Shown: positions 1 to 8,148 of the stretch, piece after piece
Layout of the letters: every line of letters starts with the position of its first letter
Numbering within the stretch: position 1 is the first letter of the stretch
Assembly (NCBI GenBank): GCA_003555285.1
Contig: PWGH01000279.1
Coordinates: 1 to 51,888 of the forward strand
Source: Thioalkalivibrio sp.
Lineage (GTDB): Bacteria > Pseudomonadota > Gammaproteobacteria > Ectothiorhodospirales > Ectothiorhodospiraceae
Direction of reading: 5' to 3'
DNA: 51,888 bases
Notes under the pieces: generated by a model
Database searches by the model: none
What the model was told of the DNA's origin: nothing
What the model saw: only the letters and a program-made list of their open reading frames with translations
Position numbers and translations under genes: made by a program

Positions 1-513
1 CAGGCGGATGCCGCGCCCGCCGCCGCCGTTGGTGGCCTTGAGCATCACCGGGTAGCCGACGCGTTCGGCGACGGCGAGTGCCGCTTCGGCGTCCTCGAGG
101 TTGCCGTCGGAGCCCGGCACGACCGGCACGCCGGCCGCGATCATCGCCTCGCGGGCCGCGACTTTATTACCCATGCGCCGGATCACTTCCACCGAGGGGC
201 CGACGAAGCGGATGCCGCGGGCCTCGCAGGCCTGGGCGAAATCGGGGTTTTCCGATAAGAAACCATAGCCCGGATGCACCGCGTCGCAGCCGGCCGCGCG
301 GGCGATGTTGATCAGCCGGTGGATGTTCAGGTAGCCGCCCATGGTGTCGGGCCCGATGGAATAGGCCTCGTCGGCCTTTTTCACATGCAGCGCATGGCGG
401 TCGGCATCGGTGAAGACCGCGACCGAGGTGATGCCCATCTCGGTGCAGGCACGGGTCAAGCGCACGGCGATTTCGCCACGGTTCGCAATCAGTAATTTGC
501 GGATGGGGGTCAC
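1..513 (-). CDS. Biotin carboxylase (AccC-like) N-terminal part, cut by window edge
   Basis: This is the first 171 residues of an ATP-grasp biotin carboxylase, which carboxylates biotin on a carrier domain using ATP and bicarbonate. The N-terminus reads VTPIRKLLIANRGEIAVRL, the classic biotin carboxylase opening, followed by HPGYGFLSEN and the ATP-binding glycine-rich loop GGGGRGI close to the window edge. The GTG start at 513 is chosen because the conserved N-terminus begins there and AGGA lies about ten bases upstream. The remainder lies outside the window, so acetyl-CoA carboxylase AccC, pyruvate carboxylase subunit A or a longer acyl-CoA carboxylase cannot be told apart. It is divergent from yceD and shares the 121-bp control region with it. 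Confidence 0.85.
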   Translation of the reverse strand, partial: MTPIRKLLIANRGEIAVRLTRACTEMGITSVAVFTDADRHALHVKKADEAYSIGPDTMGGYLNIHRLINIARAAGCDAVHPGYGFLSENPDFAQACEARGIRFVGPSVEVIRRMGNKVAAREAMIAAGVPVVPGSDGNLEDAEAALAVAERVGYPVMLKATNGGGGRGIRL

Positions 514-541
514 ACCCAAGGTCCTGTCAACGGTCACGGGG

Positions 542-576
542 CTTGCAGTATCCGGAAGGCTCCCCGATGCTGCAAG
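542..576. repeat. Inverted repeat in the accC-like/yceD divergent region
   Basis: CTTGCAG at 542-548 is mirrored by CTGCAAG at 570-576, with a 21-base interval. It lies just upstream of the yceD -35 box and downstream of the divergent GTG, so it could be an operator or a hairpin. No regulator can be named from the sequence. Confidence 0.4.
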
Positions 577-592
577 TAAGCCACTGTTGGTT

Positions 593-621
593 TTGACAGA
601 AAATCCGCGTACGCGTATATT
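593..621 (+). promoter_or_regulatory. Strong sigma70-type promoter for yceD-rpmF
   Basis: A perfect -35 box TTGACA (593-598) is separated by 17 bases from TATATT (616-621), a five-of-six match to the -10 consensus. The spacer contains the perfect palindrome CGCGTACGCG (606-615). Transcription should begin near 627-629, only about seven bases before the yceD ATG at 635, giving an almost leaderless message. Confidence 0.75.
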
Positions 622-634
622 CCTGCGCCTCGAT

Positions 635-1147
635 ATGAACCGTATCCCTCTTTCCCTGGATCCGTTTCTCCCGCGCGCCCTGGATCAGGAATGGGCCGAT
701 GCGTACACGGGGCGTGAGTTGCCTCGGGTGCGCGCGCTTGCGTTGGAGGAACTCCCCCTGTCCGTGCACGCGGAGCTTTCGATCGTGCGCGGTGTGGTGG
801 GCGAGACCCGCCTGCAGGGGACGATCACCGGTGAACTGGGTCTGCGCTGCGAGCGCTGTCTGCAGCCGATGGCCTGGCCGATTCACCTCGAGCCGGATGT
901 GGTACTGGTCCGGCCGGGTGAGCTGCCAGAGGGCCTCGGGGACGCGCAGGAGGTCGTGGAAGTCGATCCCGATGGCCTGTTTCGGCCCGCCGCCTGGGTG
1001 GAGGAAGAGATCCTCCTCGCGCTGCCGCTGGCACCGCGCCACCCGGACTGTGGCGCCGAGCGTGAGCGCGAGTTCGAACCGGGGGAGGGCGATCGGCAGG
1101 CGGAGAACCCGTTCGCGGTGTTGGGAAGATTGAAAAAGAAACCCTGA
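635..1147 (+). CDS. yceD: YceD family protein (DUF177), 23S rRNA accumulation protein
   Basis: The 170-residue protein matches the usual length and position of YceD, found immediately before rpmF in most proteobacteria and connected in E. coli with 23S rRNA accumulation. The family hallmark C-x2-C segment is visible (LRCERCLQPM), followed by an acidic central part and a C-terminal NPFAVLGRLK segment typical of the family. The ATG at 635 is used because the family's N-terminus starts here. The reading frame stays open upstream to 410, but that part overlaps the promoter and the divergent gene. There is no Shine-Dalgarno sequence, which fits a near-leaderless transcript. The next gene, rpmF, follows after 66 bases and is probably co-transcribed. 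Confidence 0.9.
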   Translation: MNRIPLSLDPFLPRALDQEWADAYTGRELPRVRALALEELPLSVHAELSIVRGVVGETRLQGTITGELGLRCERCLQPMAWPIHLEPDVVLVRPGELPEGLGDAQEVVEVDPDGLFRPAAWVEEEILLALPLAPRHPDCGAEREREFEPGEGDRQAENPFAVLGRLKKKP

Positions 1148-1213
1148 CGGCCCCCGTCAAACCCTTTACACTCCACCCGGATTACCCCGGGTTGACCCTT
1201 TCGGAGACTTATC

Positions 1214-1411
1214 ATGGCAGTTCAACAGGCCCGTATGACCCCCTCCAAGCGCGGCATGCGCCGTTCGCACGATGCCCTGAAGGGCGCCACGCTGTCGATC
1301 GAACCGACCACGGGTGAGGTGCATCGTCGCCACCACGTGTCGGCCGACGGCTTCTATCGCGGTCGCCAGGTCATTCAGAAGGACGTGGTGGCCGAAGACG
1401 ACGAGGATTGA
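1214..1411 (+). CDS. rpmF: 50S ribosomal protein L32
   Basis: This 65-residue basic protein is bacterial L32, a component of the large ribosomal subunit. It opens with [20 protein letters not shown], the conserved L32 beginning, and carries the HRRHH segment. It lacks the C-x2-C zinc-ribbon cysteines seen in some L32 paralogues, so it is the zinc-independent form common in gammaproteobacteria. The ATG is preceded by GGAG nine bases upstream. It lies between yceD and plsX, the conserved arrangement coupling ribosome and phospholipid synthesis. Its acidic tail (AEDDED) is short and ordinary. Confidence 0.97.
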   Translation: MAVQQARMTPSKRGMRRSHDALKGATLSIEPTTGEVHRRHHVSADGFYRGRQVIQKDVVAEDDED

Positions 1412-1705
1412 GCGCCCGTTTCGGGCTGAACCTCCATCGTGCGGGTGCCGGGATCGTCATCCCCGTCGCCCTCACCTTCACAGACGTTATTCCTCCATGC
1501 CACCGGTCCCCACGCCACCGGCTCGCTTTTCGCCGGCCGGAGCGCTGGCTCTGACCCTGTCTCCTCGTGCTTCCGGTCCTGCCCATCGGGCGGCGGTGGC
1601 CGATGGCCCCAGTGCAAGACGCCTGGAGGAAGCCAAATGGGGTGATGAGGGCCAGCTCGGGGGCGATGCCGGCGGCATGCAGGACACGGGCAGGTTGCAA
1701 CCGGC
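1412..1705 (+). other. rpmF-plsX intergenic region, no gene seen
   Basis: These 294 bases hold no convincing coding sequence. Directly after the rpmF stop there is a small hairpin, GCCCG (1414-1418) with CGGGC (1422-1426) and a three-base loop, lacking a T-run. The spacer is longer than usual for this operon, so plsX may have its own promoter, but I cannot point to one. Confidence 0.5.
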
Positions 1706-2734
1706 ATGAGCCATAAATACACCCTTGCGCTGGATGTGATGAGCGGAGATCACGGGGCCTCCGTGATCATGCCGGCCGCGCTGGCGGCGCTGCGGGAGAC
1801 GGCCGACATCGGCATGATCCTGGTCGGCGACCAGGCCGTGATCGCTGCGCACATGCGCCATTGGCCGGAGCGGATCAAACCGCGCGCCCAGATCCTCCAT
1901 GCCTCCCAGACGGTCGCGATGGAGGATCTCCCGGTGGTGGCCTTGCGCAACAAGCGCGACTCCTCGATGCGCAAGGCCATCGATCTGGTAAAGGAGAAGC
2001 GGGCCGATGCCTGTGTCAGTGCCGGCAATACCGGGGCGCTGATGGCCACCGCGCGCTACGTGCTGAAAACCTTGCCGGGGATCGACCGGCCGGCGATCGC
2101 GACGGCCCTGCCCTCGTTGTTCGGGCACACCCATATGCTGGATCTGGGTGCGAATATCGATGTCGAGGCGGCGCACCTCTACCAGTTCGCGGTGATGGGT
2201 TCGGTGCTGGTCAGCGCCATCGACGGCATCGAATCCCCGCGAGTGGGATTGCTGAACATCGGATCCGAAGCGATGAAGGGCAACGACCGCGTGCGCGAGG
2301 CGGCGCACCTGCTTGCGAAGTCGTCGCTGAACTACATCGGCTTTGTCGAGGGCAACGATGTCTACTGCAGCGACGTCGATGTCGTCGTCTGCGACGGCTT
2401 CGTCGGCAATGTCGCGCTGAAAACCAGCGAGGGCGTCGCGCGGTTGATCTCCGATAACATCCGCACTGAATTCAAGCGCAACTGGATCAGCAAGTTGCGT
2501 GGCCTGGTCGCAATGCCGGTGTTGAACCGGTTTCGCGACCGCATCGATCCGCGGCGCTACAACGGCGCCTCGCTGCTGGGGCTGCAGGGGATCGTCATCA
2601 AGAGCCACGGCGGCGCCGATGTGCTGGCATTCCAGAATGCCATCCGGATCGCGCGCAAGGAGGCCGAGGCCAATGTCTCGCAGCGAATCGACAAGCAGCT
2701 CGGCCGGATGCTGCGTCAGGAGGTGGAAGTGTGA
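1706..2734 (+). CDS. plsX: Phosphate acyltransferase PlsX
   Basis: PlsX makes acyl-phosphate from acyl-ACP and phosphate, the first step of the PlsX/PlsY route to phosphatidic acid, as a peripheral membrane enzyme. The 342-residue length is normal. The N-terminus [11 protein letters not shown] and the segments [10 protein letters not shown] (about residue 105), [13 protein letters not shown] (about 185) and [11 protein letters not shown] (about 225) are the conserved phosphate/acyl-binding parts of the family. The ATG at 1706 fits the family start; no strong ribosome binding site precedes it. The last codons overlap the fabH GTG by four bases, and AGGAGG at the plsX 3' end serves fabH, so the two are translationally coupled. 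Confidence 0.97.
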   Translation: MSHKYTLALDVMSGDHGASVIMPAALAALRETADIGMILVGDQAVIAAHMRHWPERIKPRAQILHASQTVAMEDLPVVALRNKRDSSMRKAIDLVKEKRADACVSAGNTGALMATARYVLKTLPGIDRPAIATALPSLFGHTHMLDLGANIDVEAAHLYQFAVMGSVLVSAIDGIESPRVGLLNIGSEAMKGNDRVREAAHLLAKSSLNYIGFVEGNDVYCSDVDVVVCDGFVGNVALKTSEGVARLISDNIRTEFKRNWISKLRGLVAMPVLNRFRDRIDPRRYNGASLLGLQGIVIKSHGGADVLAFQNAIRIARKEAEANVSQRIDKQLGRMLRQEVEV

Positions 2735-3687
2735 GCTTTGCACGCATCGCAGGTACGGGCAGCTATCTGCCGAAGCGCATTCTGAGCAACGCCGAGCTGG
2801 AGCAGATGGTCGATACCACCGATGCGTGGATCGTCGACCGCACCGGCGTCCGGCAGCGGCACATCGCGGCGGACGGCGAGACGACCTCGGATTTGGCGTT
2901 GCAGGCCTCGCTGCGAGCACTGGATGCGGCGGGCTTGCACGCGAAGGATCTGGACATGATCCTGGTCGCGACCACCACGCCGGACCAGATCTTCCCCAGC
3001 ACCGCCTGCCTGCTGCAGGCCAAGCTTGGCGTCGGGGGTTGCCCGGCCTTCGATATCCAGGCGGTCTGCAGCGGTTTCGTGTATGCCCTGGCCACCGCGG
3101 ACATGTTCCTGCGTAACGGCCAGGCTCGGCACGTGTTGGTCGTGGGTGCCGAGACGTTGTCGCGGATCACCGATTATACCGATCGCGGCAATTGCATCCT
3201 CTGGGGTGACGGGGCCGGCGCCGTGGTGCTCTCGCAATCGAAGGAACCCGGCATCATCTCCACGCATCTGCACGCCGACGGGGCGCACCGGGCGTTGCTC
3301 GAGGTGCCCGGCGGCGTGTCGCGCAACGATGTCGACGACATGAAGATTCGCATGGAGGGCCGCGCGGTCTTTCGGGTCGCGGTGAACACCCTCGATCAGA
3401 TCGTCGACGAAACCCTCGCCCATAACGGCATCGGCAAGGCCGATCTCGACTGGCTGGTTCCGCATCAGGCCAATATCCGCATCATCCAGGCGACCGCGAA
3501 GAAGCTCGCGATGTCGATGGACAACGTGGTGGTCACGGTCGACACCCACGGCAACACCTCGGCCGCGTCGATCCCGCTGGCCCTGGACGTCGCCGTGCGC
3601 GACGGGCGCATCCGCCCCGGCCACCTGATCCTGACCGAAGCCTTCGGCGGCGGCTTCACCTGGGGCTCCGCGCTCATCCGTATGTGA
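2731..3687 (+). CDS. fabH: 3-oxoacyl-ACP synthase III (KASIII)
   Basis: FabH condenses acetyl-CoA with malonyl-ACP to start fatty acid synthesis in the cytosol. The catalytic triad is complete: Cys113 in AVCSGF, His245 in HQANIR and Asn275 in HGNTSA. The 318-residue length is standard. The start is GTG at 2731, overlapping the plsX stop as GTGA, with AGGAGG eight bases upstream. In many gammaproteobacteria fabD, fabG, acpP and fabF follow; here they do not, and a 274-base region with a large inverted repeat follows instead, so the fatty acid gene block ends at fabH. Confidence 0.97.
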   Translation: MSFARIAGTGSYLPKRILSNAELEQMVDTTDAWIVDRTGVRQRHIAADGETTSDLALQASLRALDAAGLHAKDLDMILVATTTPDQIFPSTACLLQAKLGVGGCPAFDIQAVCSGFVYALATADMFLRNGQARHVLVVGAETLSRITDYTDRGNCILWGDGAGAVVLSQSKEPGIISTHLHADGAHRALLEVPGGVSRNDVDDMKIRMEGRAVFRVAVNTLDQIVDETLAHNGIGKADLDWLVPHQANIRIIQATAKKLAMSMDNVVVTVDTHGNTSAASIPLALDVAVRDGRIRPGHLILTEAFGGGFTWGSALIRM

Positions 3688-3770
3688 TGGCTCGGCGAGC
3701 CTGTGCCAGATCGGCGCCGAGTGGGCGTAGGGTCGGCCAAGCGCAGCGGGCTTACGATGGCCGTGCCCAA

Positions 3771-3876
3771 GCCGTGCGGGGTGTGCCCGGTCCGGACACG
3801 CTCGAGTCGTCCATGAGCGCTCGAAGATGGCCATCCATGGCCATCTACGGTCCGGACCGGGCATACCCCACACGGC
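3771..3876. repeat. Large imperfect inverted repeat after fabH
   Basis: A 26-base arm at 3771-3796 (starting GCCGTGCGGGGTGTGCCC) is mirrored at 3851-3876 with only two differences. The 54-base interval holds a second inverted repeat, GATGGCCAT-CC-ATGGCCATC. The structure could act as a transcription end, an mRNA-stabilising hairpin or a REP-like element. It has no T-run, so it is not a classic intrinsic terminator. Confidence 0.6.
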
Positions 3877-3893
3877 TTTGCAGCGCTTGGAAA

Positions 3894-3929
3894 GTCGATG
3901 TCAAGGGCGAGGTCGAGGTCAAAGGCGAG
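3894..3929 (+). repeat. Two tandem 18-bp units upstream of the CYTH gene
   Basis: GTCGATGTCAAGGGCGAG (3894-3911) is followed directly by GTCGAGGTCAAAGGCGAG (3912-3929), with two differences. The pair ends 32 bases before the CYTH start. It belongs to the class of short boundary repeats seen throughout the window. Confidence 0.7.
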
Positions 3930-3961
3930 GGCGGTGGGCCACGAACGTCAGAGGTTTATAG

Positions 3962-4426
3962 ATGGGTCGAGAAATCGAGCGTAAGTTTTTGTTGAAAAAC
4001 GATTCGTGGCGGGATTCGATTCAGCGATCGAAGCCGATGCGGCAGGGGTATTTGTGCGGGAATCCGCGGGCGTCGGTGCGGGTTCGGATCAGTGAGAAGG
4101 TCGCCTGGCTGAACATCAAGAGCGCGACGCTGGGGGTCGAGCGGCTGGAATTCGAATACGTGGTGCCGGTTGCCGATGCCCAGATCATGCTGGACAAGCT
4201 GTCGGGGGAACAGGTCGAGAAGATTCGCCATGAGGTGCAATTCGAGGGCCATCTGTGGGAGATCGACGAGTTTTCCGGGGCCAATGCGGGCTTGATCGTG
4301 GCCGAGATCGAGCTTGATGCGGCGGACGAGACCTTTGCCCGGCCGCCTTGGCTGGGGACGGAGGTTTCCGAGGATCCGCGCTATTACAATAATCAGCTTG
4401 CCCGCCATCCGTACACCCGCTGGTGA
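3962..4426 (+). CDS. CYTH domain (triphosphate tunnel) protein
   Basis: This 154-residue protein is a single CYTH domain. The N-terminal EIERKFL is the ExExK signature of the family, which hydrolyses inorganic triphosphate or related phosphate chains inside an eight-stranded tunnel using divalent metal ions. Further acidic and basic tunnel residues are visible in SVRVRI, EFEYVV, HEVQFEG and VAEIELD. It is close to bacterial NE1496/YgiF-N type CYTH proteins in length, so tripolyphosphatase activity is the best guess; the physiological substrate is not known. Its TGA overlaps the GTG of the uracil-DNA glycosylase gene by four bases, pointing to translational coupling. A tandem repeat pair lies just upstream. 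Confidence 0.88.
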   Translation: MGREIERKFLLKNDSWRDSIQRSKPMRQGYLCGNPRASVRVRISEKVAWLNIKSATLGVERLEFEYVVPVADAQIMLDKLSGEQVEKIRHEVQFEGHLWEIDEFSGANAGLIVAEIELDAADETFARPPWLGTEVSEDPRYYNNQLARHPYTRW

Positions 4427-5058
4427 AGCCGATCCCCGTATTCGACGCTGCGTGTCGGCAATGCCCACGCCTGGCGACACACCTGGATGCGGTTCGGGCC
4501 CGGTATCCGGAGTACCACGCCGCGCCGGTGGCGCCGTTCGGGCCGGCGAATGCCCGCTTGTTGATCGTGGGGCTGGCGCCGGGGTTGCACGGGGCCAATG
4601 CGACCGGGCGTCCCTTCACCGGGGACCATGCCGGAATCCTGCTCTACCAGACGCTGCACCGCTTCGGGTTCGCCAGCCAGGCGCAGGGGGTGGCCCGAGA
4701 CGACGGACTGGTGCTGCTGGATTGCCGGGTGACCAATGCGGTGAAGTGCCTGCCACCGCAGAACAAGCCCACTCCTGCCGAGGTGCGCAGCTGCAACGGC
4801 TTTCTGGCCGCCGAGATCGCGGCGGTGAAGCCGTCGATTCTGCTGGCATTGGGGCGGATCGGTCATCAGGCGGTGCTGCGTGCCCTCGGTTTGCCGCTGT
4901 CCCGCCACCCCTTCGGGCATGGTGCCGAGCACGCCTTGCGCCCGGAGTTGACGCTGTTCGATTCCTACCACTGCTCGCGCTACAACACCCAGACGCGCCG
5001 CCTGACCCAGGCGATGTTCGAGGAATTGTTCGGGACGATTCGCGCGCGGTTATCCTGA
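4423..5058 (+). CDS. Uracil-DNA glycosylase family 5 (UDGb-like)
   Basis: The 211-residue protein removes uracil and probably other deaminated bases from DNA. It carries motif 1 GLAPGLHGANATGRPFTGD (residues 50-68) with alanine where families 1 and 4 use an acidic or polar catalytic residue, as in family 5. It also has CRVTNAVKCLPP and the C-terminal SYHCSRYNTQTRRL motif with the catalytic-region His. Four cysteines (11, 14, 109, 124) are placed as in the iron-sulfur cluster of family 4 and 5 enzymes. The start is GTG at 4423, overlapping the CYTH stop. uvrC starts five bases after its stop, so two DNA repair genes are adjacent and likely share a transcript. Confidence 0.9.
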   Translation: MKPIPVFDAACRQCPRLATHLDAVRARYPEYHAAPVAPFGPANARLLIVGLAPGLHGANATGRPFTGDHAGILLYQTLHRFGFASQAQGVARDDGLVLLDCRVTNAVKCLPPQNKPTPAEVRSCNGFLAAEIAAVKPSILLALGRIGHQAVLRALGLPLSRHPFGHGAEHALRPELTLFDSYHCSRYNTQTRRLTQAMFEELFGTIRARLS

Positions 5059-5062
5059 GCGC

Positions 5063-7057
5063 ATGAGCGACCCCACCTCCGGTTTTCCGGCGACCCCCGA
5101 AACCCCGGCGCCTGGCGAATCCCCAGAGCCAGGCGCCTCGCTGCGGGCCGGCGAATCCCTGGGGGGCGGGGAGTCCCCGGAAGCTGGCGAATCTTCCAGA
5201 ACGGAAGAGCTCGACACCGGGATGCCCCGGCCGGCAGCGCCCGCCTTTGATTCGAAGGCCTTCCTGGAGACCTGCACCGCATCCCCAGGTGTCTACCAGA
5301 TGCTCGATGCCCAGGGCACCGTGCTCTATGTGGGCAAGGCCAAGAACCTGCGTCGGCGGATCACCAGCTATTTTCGGGCGGCCAGCGGCCACAGCCCGAA
5401 GACACGGGCGCTGGTCGGGCGCATCGCCGACATCCGGCTCGCGGCAACGCAAACCGAGGCCGAGGCCCTGCTGCTCGAGGCCAACCTGATCAAGCGGCAC
5501 CGGCCGCGCTACAACGTGTTATTACGGGACGACAAGAGTTATCCCTATATCTATGTTTCTGAACATGAATACCCTCGGCTGGGTTTTCATCGCGGCGCGC
5601 GCAAGAAGGGGAAGGGCGCGCGTTATTTCGGCCCCTACCCCTCGTCGGTGGCGGTTCGCGAGACGCTGAATCTGTTGCAGCGCCTCACCCTGGTGCGCCA
5701 GTGCGAGGACAGCGTATTCGCCCACCGCAGCCGGCCCTGTTTGCAGCATCAGATCGGACGGTGCTCGGCTCCGTGCGTCGGGCTGATCGACCCGGAGGAC
5801 TACGCCGCCGACGTGGAAACCGGGGTGCGTTTTCTGGAGGGCCGCAGCGGGGCGGTGATCGACGATCTGGCCCAGCGCATGGAGACGGCGGCGCGGGAGC
5901 TGCGCTTCGAGCGCGCGGCCCGCCTGCGCGACCAGATCGCGCACCTGCGCCAGATCGCGGAACAGCAATACGTGGCTGGCGGCGATGGCGACGCCGACGT
6001 CTTCGCCCTGGCCCGGGAGGGCGAGACCGCGGCCGTGCAGATCTTTTTCGTGCGCAACGGCCAGAATCTGGGGAACGCGGTCCGCTATCCGAAGATCCCC
6101 GAGACGACGGGAGACGCTGAGATCATGGCAGCGGTCCTCGCCCAATACTATGCCGAGCGCGACCCGCCGCGTCTGGTGCTGGTGTCGCAACGGCCACAGG
6201 CCCCGGAGGGCTTGTCTGCGTTGCTGGAGGAGCGCCGCGGGAGCAAGGTCAAGCTCGCCTGGTCGTTACGCGGTCAGCGCGCCGAATGGGTGCGTATGGC
6301 CGAGCGCAACGCCACCCTGGCGTTGCAGACCCGGCTCGCCGGTACGGTGGGGCAGCGAGCCCGGCTCGAGTCCCTGGCCAAGGTGCTCGGTCTGCCCGCG
6401 TTGCCGCAGCGCATGGAGTGCTTCGATATTTCCCATACGCAGGGGGAGCGCACAGTGGGTTCCTGCGTGGTGTTCGGGCCCGAGGGGCCGATCAAGTCGG
6501 ACTACCGTCGCTTCAACATCGAGGGCATCGAACCGGGTGACGACTACGCCGCGATGCATCAGGTGCTGGAACGGCGCTTTGCCCGCTTGCAGAAGGGCGA
6601 GGGGCAGGTCCCCGACCTGCTGTTCATCGACGGCGGCAAGGGGCAGGTGAACCAGGCGCTGGATGTGCTGCGAAGCCAGGGGCTGGAGGGCCTGCGGGTG
6701 ATCGGGGTGGCCAAGGGTGCGGATCGCCGCCCCGGGCTGGAAACGCTGGTGTTGAGTGGGGTGGACGGGCCTTCTATACTGCCGGCGCAGTCCAGTGCCC
6801 TGCACCTGATCCAGCAGATCCGGGACGAGGCCCATCGCTTCGCGATCACCGGCCATCGTGCGCGTCGGGCCAAGGCGCGGCGGGAATCGCCTTTGGAGGC
6901 GATTCCTGGCCTCGGACCCAAACGCCGCACGGCATTGCTGCGTCACTTCGGGGGGCTGCAAGGCATCGGCGGAGCCAGCGTCGAGGAACTGGCAAAGGTT
7001 CCGGGCATCAGCCGCGTGCTGGCGCGGATCATCTACGAAGGGCTTCACGAGAATTGA
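5063..7057 (+). CDS. uvrC: UvrABC system protein C with repeat-bearing N-terminal extension
   Basis: UvrC makes both incisions in nucleotide excision repair. A GIY-YIG nuclease domain (about residues 70-150, GVYQML ... LYVGKAKNLRRRI), a UVR coiled segment (about 260-295), the RNase H-like 5' incision domain (about 390-570, with CFDISHTQG and FIDGGKGQ) and a C-terminal helix-hairpin-helix pair are all present. At 664 residues it is about 50 longer than usual. The excess is a Gly/Pro/Ser/Glu-rich N-terminus built of five six-residue units. An ATG at 5222 (MPRPAAPAF) would give a normal-sized protein; neither start has a clear ribosome binding site. pgsA follows after one base, the same order as in E. 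coli. Confidence 0.95.
   Translation: MSDPTSGFPATPETPAPGESPEPGASLRAGESLGGGESPEAGESSRTEELDTGMPRPAAPAFDSKAFLETCTASPGVYQMLDAQGTVLYVGKAKNLRRRITSYFRAASGHSPKTRALVGRIADIRLAATQTEAEALLLEANLIKRHRPRYNVLLRDDKSYPYIYVSEHEYPRLGFHRGARKKGKGARYFGPYPSSVAVRETLNLLQRLTLVRQCEDSVFAHRSRPCLQHQIGRCSAPCVGLIDPEDYAADVETGVRFLEGRSGAVIDDLAQRMETAARELRFERAARLRDQIAHLRQIAEQQYVAGGDGDADVFALAREGETAAVQIFFVRNGQNLGNAVRYPKIPETTGDAEIMAAVLAQYYAERDPPRLVLVSQRPQAPEGLSALLEERRGSKVKLAWSLRGQRAEWVRMAERNATLALQTRLAGTVGQRARLESLAKVLGLPALPQRMECFDISHTQGERTVGSCVVFGPEGPIKSDYRRFNIEGIEPGDDYAAMHQVLERRFARLQKGEGQVPDLLFIDGGKGQVNQALDVLRSQGLEGLRVIGVAKGADRRPGLETLVLSGVDGPSILPAQSSALHLIQQIRDEAHRFAITGHRARRAKARRESPLEAIPGLGPKRRTALLRHFGGLQGIGGASVEELAKVPGISRVLARIIYEGLHEN
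5111..5200 (+). repeat. Five degenerate 18-bp units in the uvrC start region
   Basis: The units translate to PGESPE, PGASLR, AGESLG, GGESPE and AGESSR (residues 17-46). The repeat precedes the conserved GIY-YIG domain and resembles the boundary repeats elsewhere in the window, here in frame with the gene. Confidence 0.75.
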
Positions 7058-7058
7058 G

Positions 7059-7610
7059 ATGCTGCGCAAGTTGCCCACCTGGCTGACCTGGTCGCGTATT
7101 GCCATCATTCCGCTGATGGTGCTGCTGTTCTACGGCCTGCCCGCGCCCTGGGGCGGCCTCACGGCAGCCCTGCTGTTCGCGCTGGCCGGCTTCACCGACT
7201 GGTTGGACGGGTATCTGGCGCGGCGCCTGCAGGTGACCTCGCCCTTCGGGGCCTTTCTCGATCCGGTGGCCGACAAGCTGATCGTTGCCGCGGCGCTGGT
7301 GCTGGTGGTCGACACCTCGGCCGGTCTCGGCATCGCGGTCGCGGCCATCGTGATCATTGGCCGTGAGATCGCGATCTCCGCGCTGCGGGAGTGGATGTCC
7401 ACCATCGGGCAGCGCGCGCGGGTGGCCGTGTCCTGGGTCGGCAAGGTCAAGACCATCGCCCAGATGGTCTCGATCTTCCTGCTGCTGTGGGCGGTGCCGA
7501 TCGGGCCGTTGCCGGTCTTCCAGATCGGCGAATGGCTGCTGTATCTGGCCGCGATTCTGACGCTGGTTTCGATGATCCAGTACATGTTGGCAGCGCGTCA
7601 GACGGTCTGA
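7059..7610 (+). CDS. pgsA: CDP-diacylglycerol-glycerol-3-phosphate 3-phosphatidyltransferase
   Basis: PgsA transfers the phosphatidyl group from CDP-diacylglycerol to glycerol-3-phosphate, the committed step to phosphatidylglycerol and cardiolipin, in the inner membrane. The CDP-alcohol phosphotransferase signature is complete: Asp47, Asp50, Gly51, Ala54, Arg55, Gly64, Asp68 and Asp72. Several hydrophobic membrane segments follow. The protein is 183 residues, standard for PgsA. The ATG at 7059 follows the uvrC stop by one base; an open frame reaches further upstream but only through uvrC. The C-terminus ends in a membrane helix and ARQTV. Confidence 0.95.
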   Translation: MLRKLPTWLTWSRIAIIPLMVLLFYGLPAPWGGLTAALLFALAGFTDWLDGYLARRLQVTSPFGAFLDPVADKLIVAAALVLVVDTSAGLGIAVAAIVIIGREIAISALREWMSTIGQRARVAVSWVGKVKTIAQMVSIFLLLWAVPIGPLPVFQIGEWLLYLAAILTLVSMIQYMLAARQTV

Positions 7611-8148
7611 AGCTGCGCGACTTCGGGTCGGCACACGCAGGCGTCCTGGTTTGACAGGCGCCGATGGGGTCTGGATACTTCGTCGCGCAGTGGTTGTTCT
7701 AGGTAGTTATATTCGTTGCCAAGCCCCGGCAGGATTCGGGCCTGGATCAGGGGGGGGCCTCGCCGTCGGTGCATCCCGAAAGACCTCAATCCTCCGGTCG
7801 CCCCTGTCATTCATTCAGCGGCTCTATTCAGTCCTCACAGCTTCGATTCCGCCGAGGTTACCGGCTGGCTCCGAAAATCTCCGGCTGACCGTTTTGTCCC
7901 GTTGCTAGGCCAGGGCGGTTCGAAGGCCAGAACGAGTGGTCGACTGAAGACGTTTTCGTTCCAGGATCGAAATCGTCAGCATCGACCGGCGTCGGCGCGC
8001 TCATGCTGAACAGGGGAATGGAGCCGCCAGACTTGCCATCCGGTGCAGGATGACCACGCCGTATGCAGGGGCGCGTCAACGGTGCCCACCCGAAGCCATG
8101 AGCGTGACGGACAAAACACATCAGAGCGCATAAGGGAGCAACACGATC
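7611..8148 (+). other. pgsA-BCCT intergenic region, probable long leader
   Basis: These 538 bases have no convincing gene and no tRNA. They contain a promoter candidate at 7651-7679 and an eight-G run at 7750-7757. If that promoter drives the BCCT gene, the transcript carries a leader of about 460 bases that could have regulatory structure. I do not recognise a known riboswitch in it. Confidence 0.5.
7651..7679 (+). promoter_or_regulatory. Candidate sigma70 promoter upstream of the BCCT gene
   Basis: TTGACA (7651-7656) is followed after 17 bases by GATACT (7674-7679), a perfect -35 and a four-of-six -10. The predicted start of transcription is near 7686. Confidence 0.5.

Noticed and set aside
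1487..2920. 477-codon minus-strand frame opposite plsX.
   Set aside because: plsX is certain on the plus strand, and the antisense product has no recognisable features.
7750..7757. Eight-G run as a phase-variable switch.
   Set aside because: It lies in untranslated sequence, and no reading frame would be turned on or off; kept only as part of the leader description.
7611..8148. tRNA genes after uvrC-pgsA, as in E. coli.
   Set aside because: No cloverleaf with T-loop GTTCGA and CCA-side pairing could be found.
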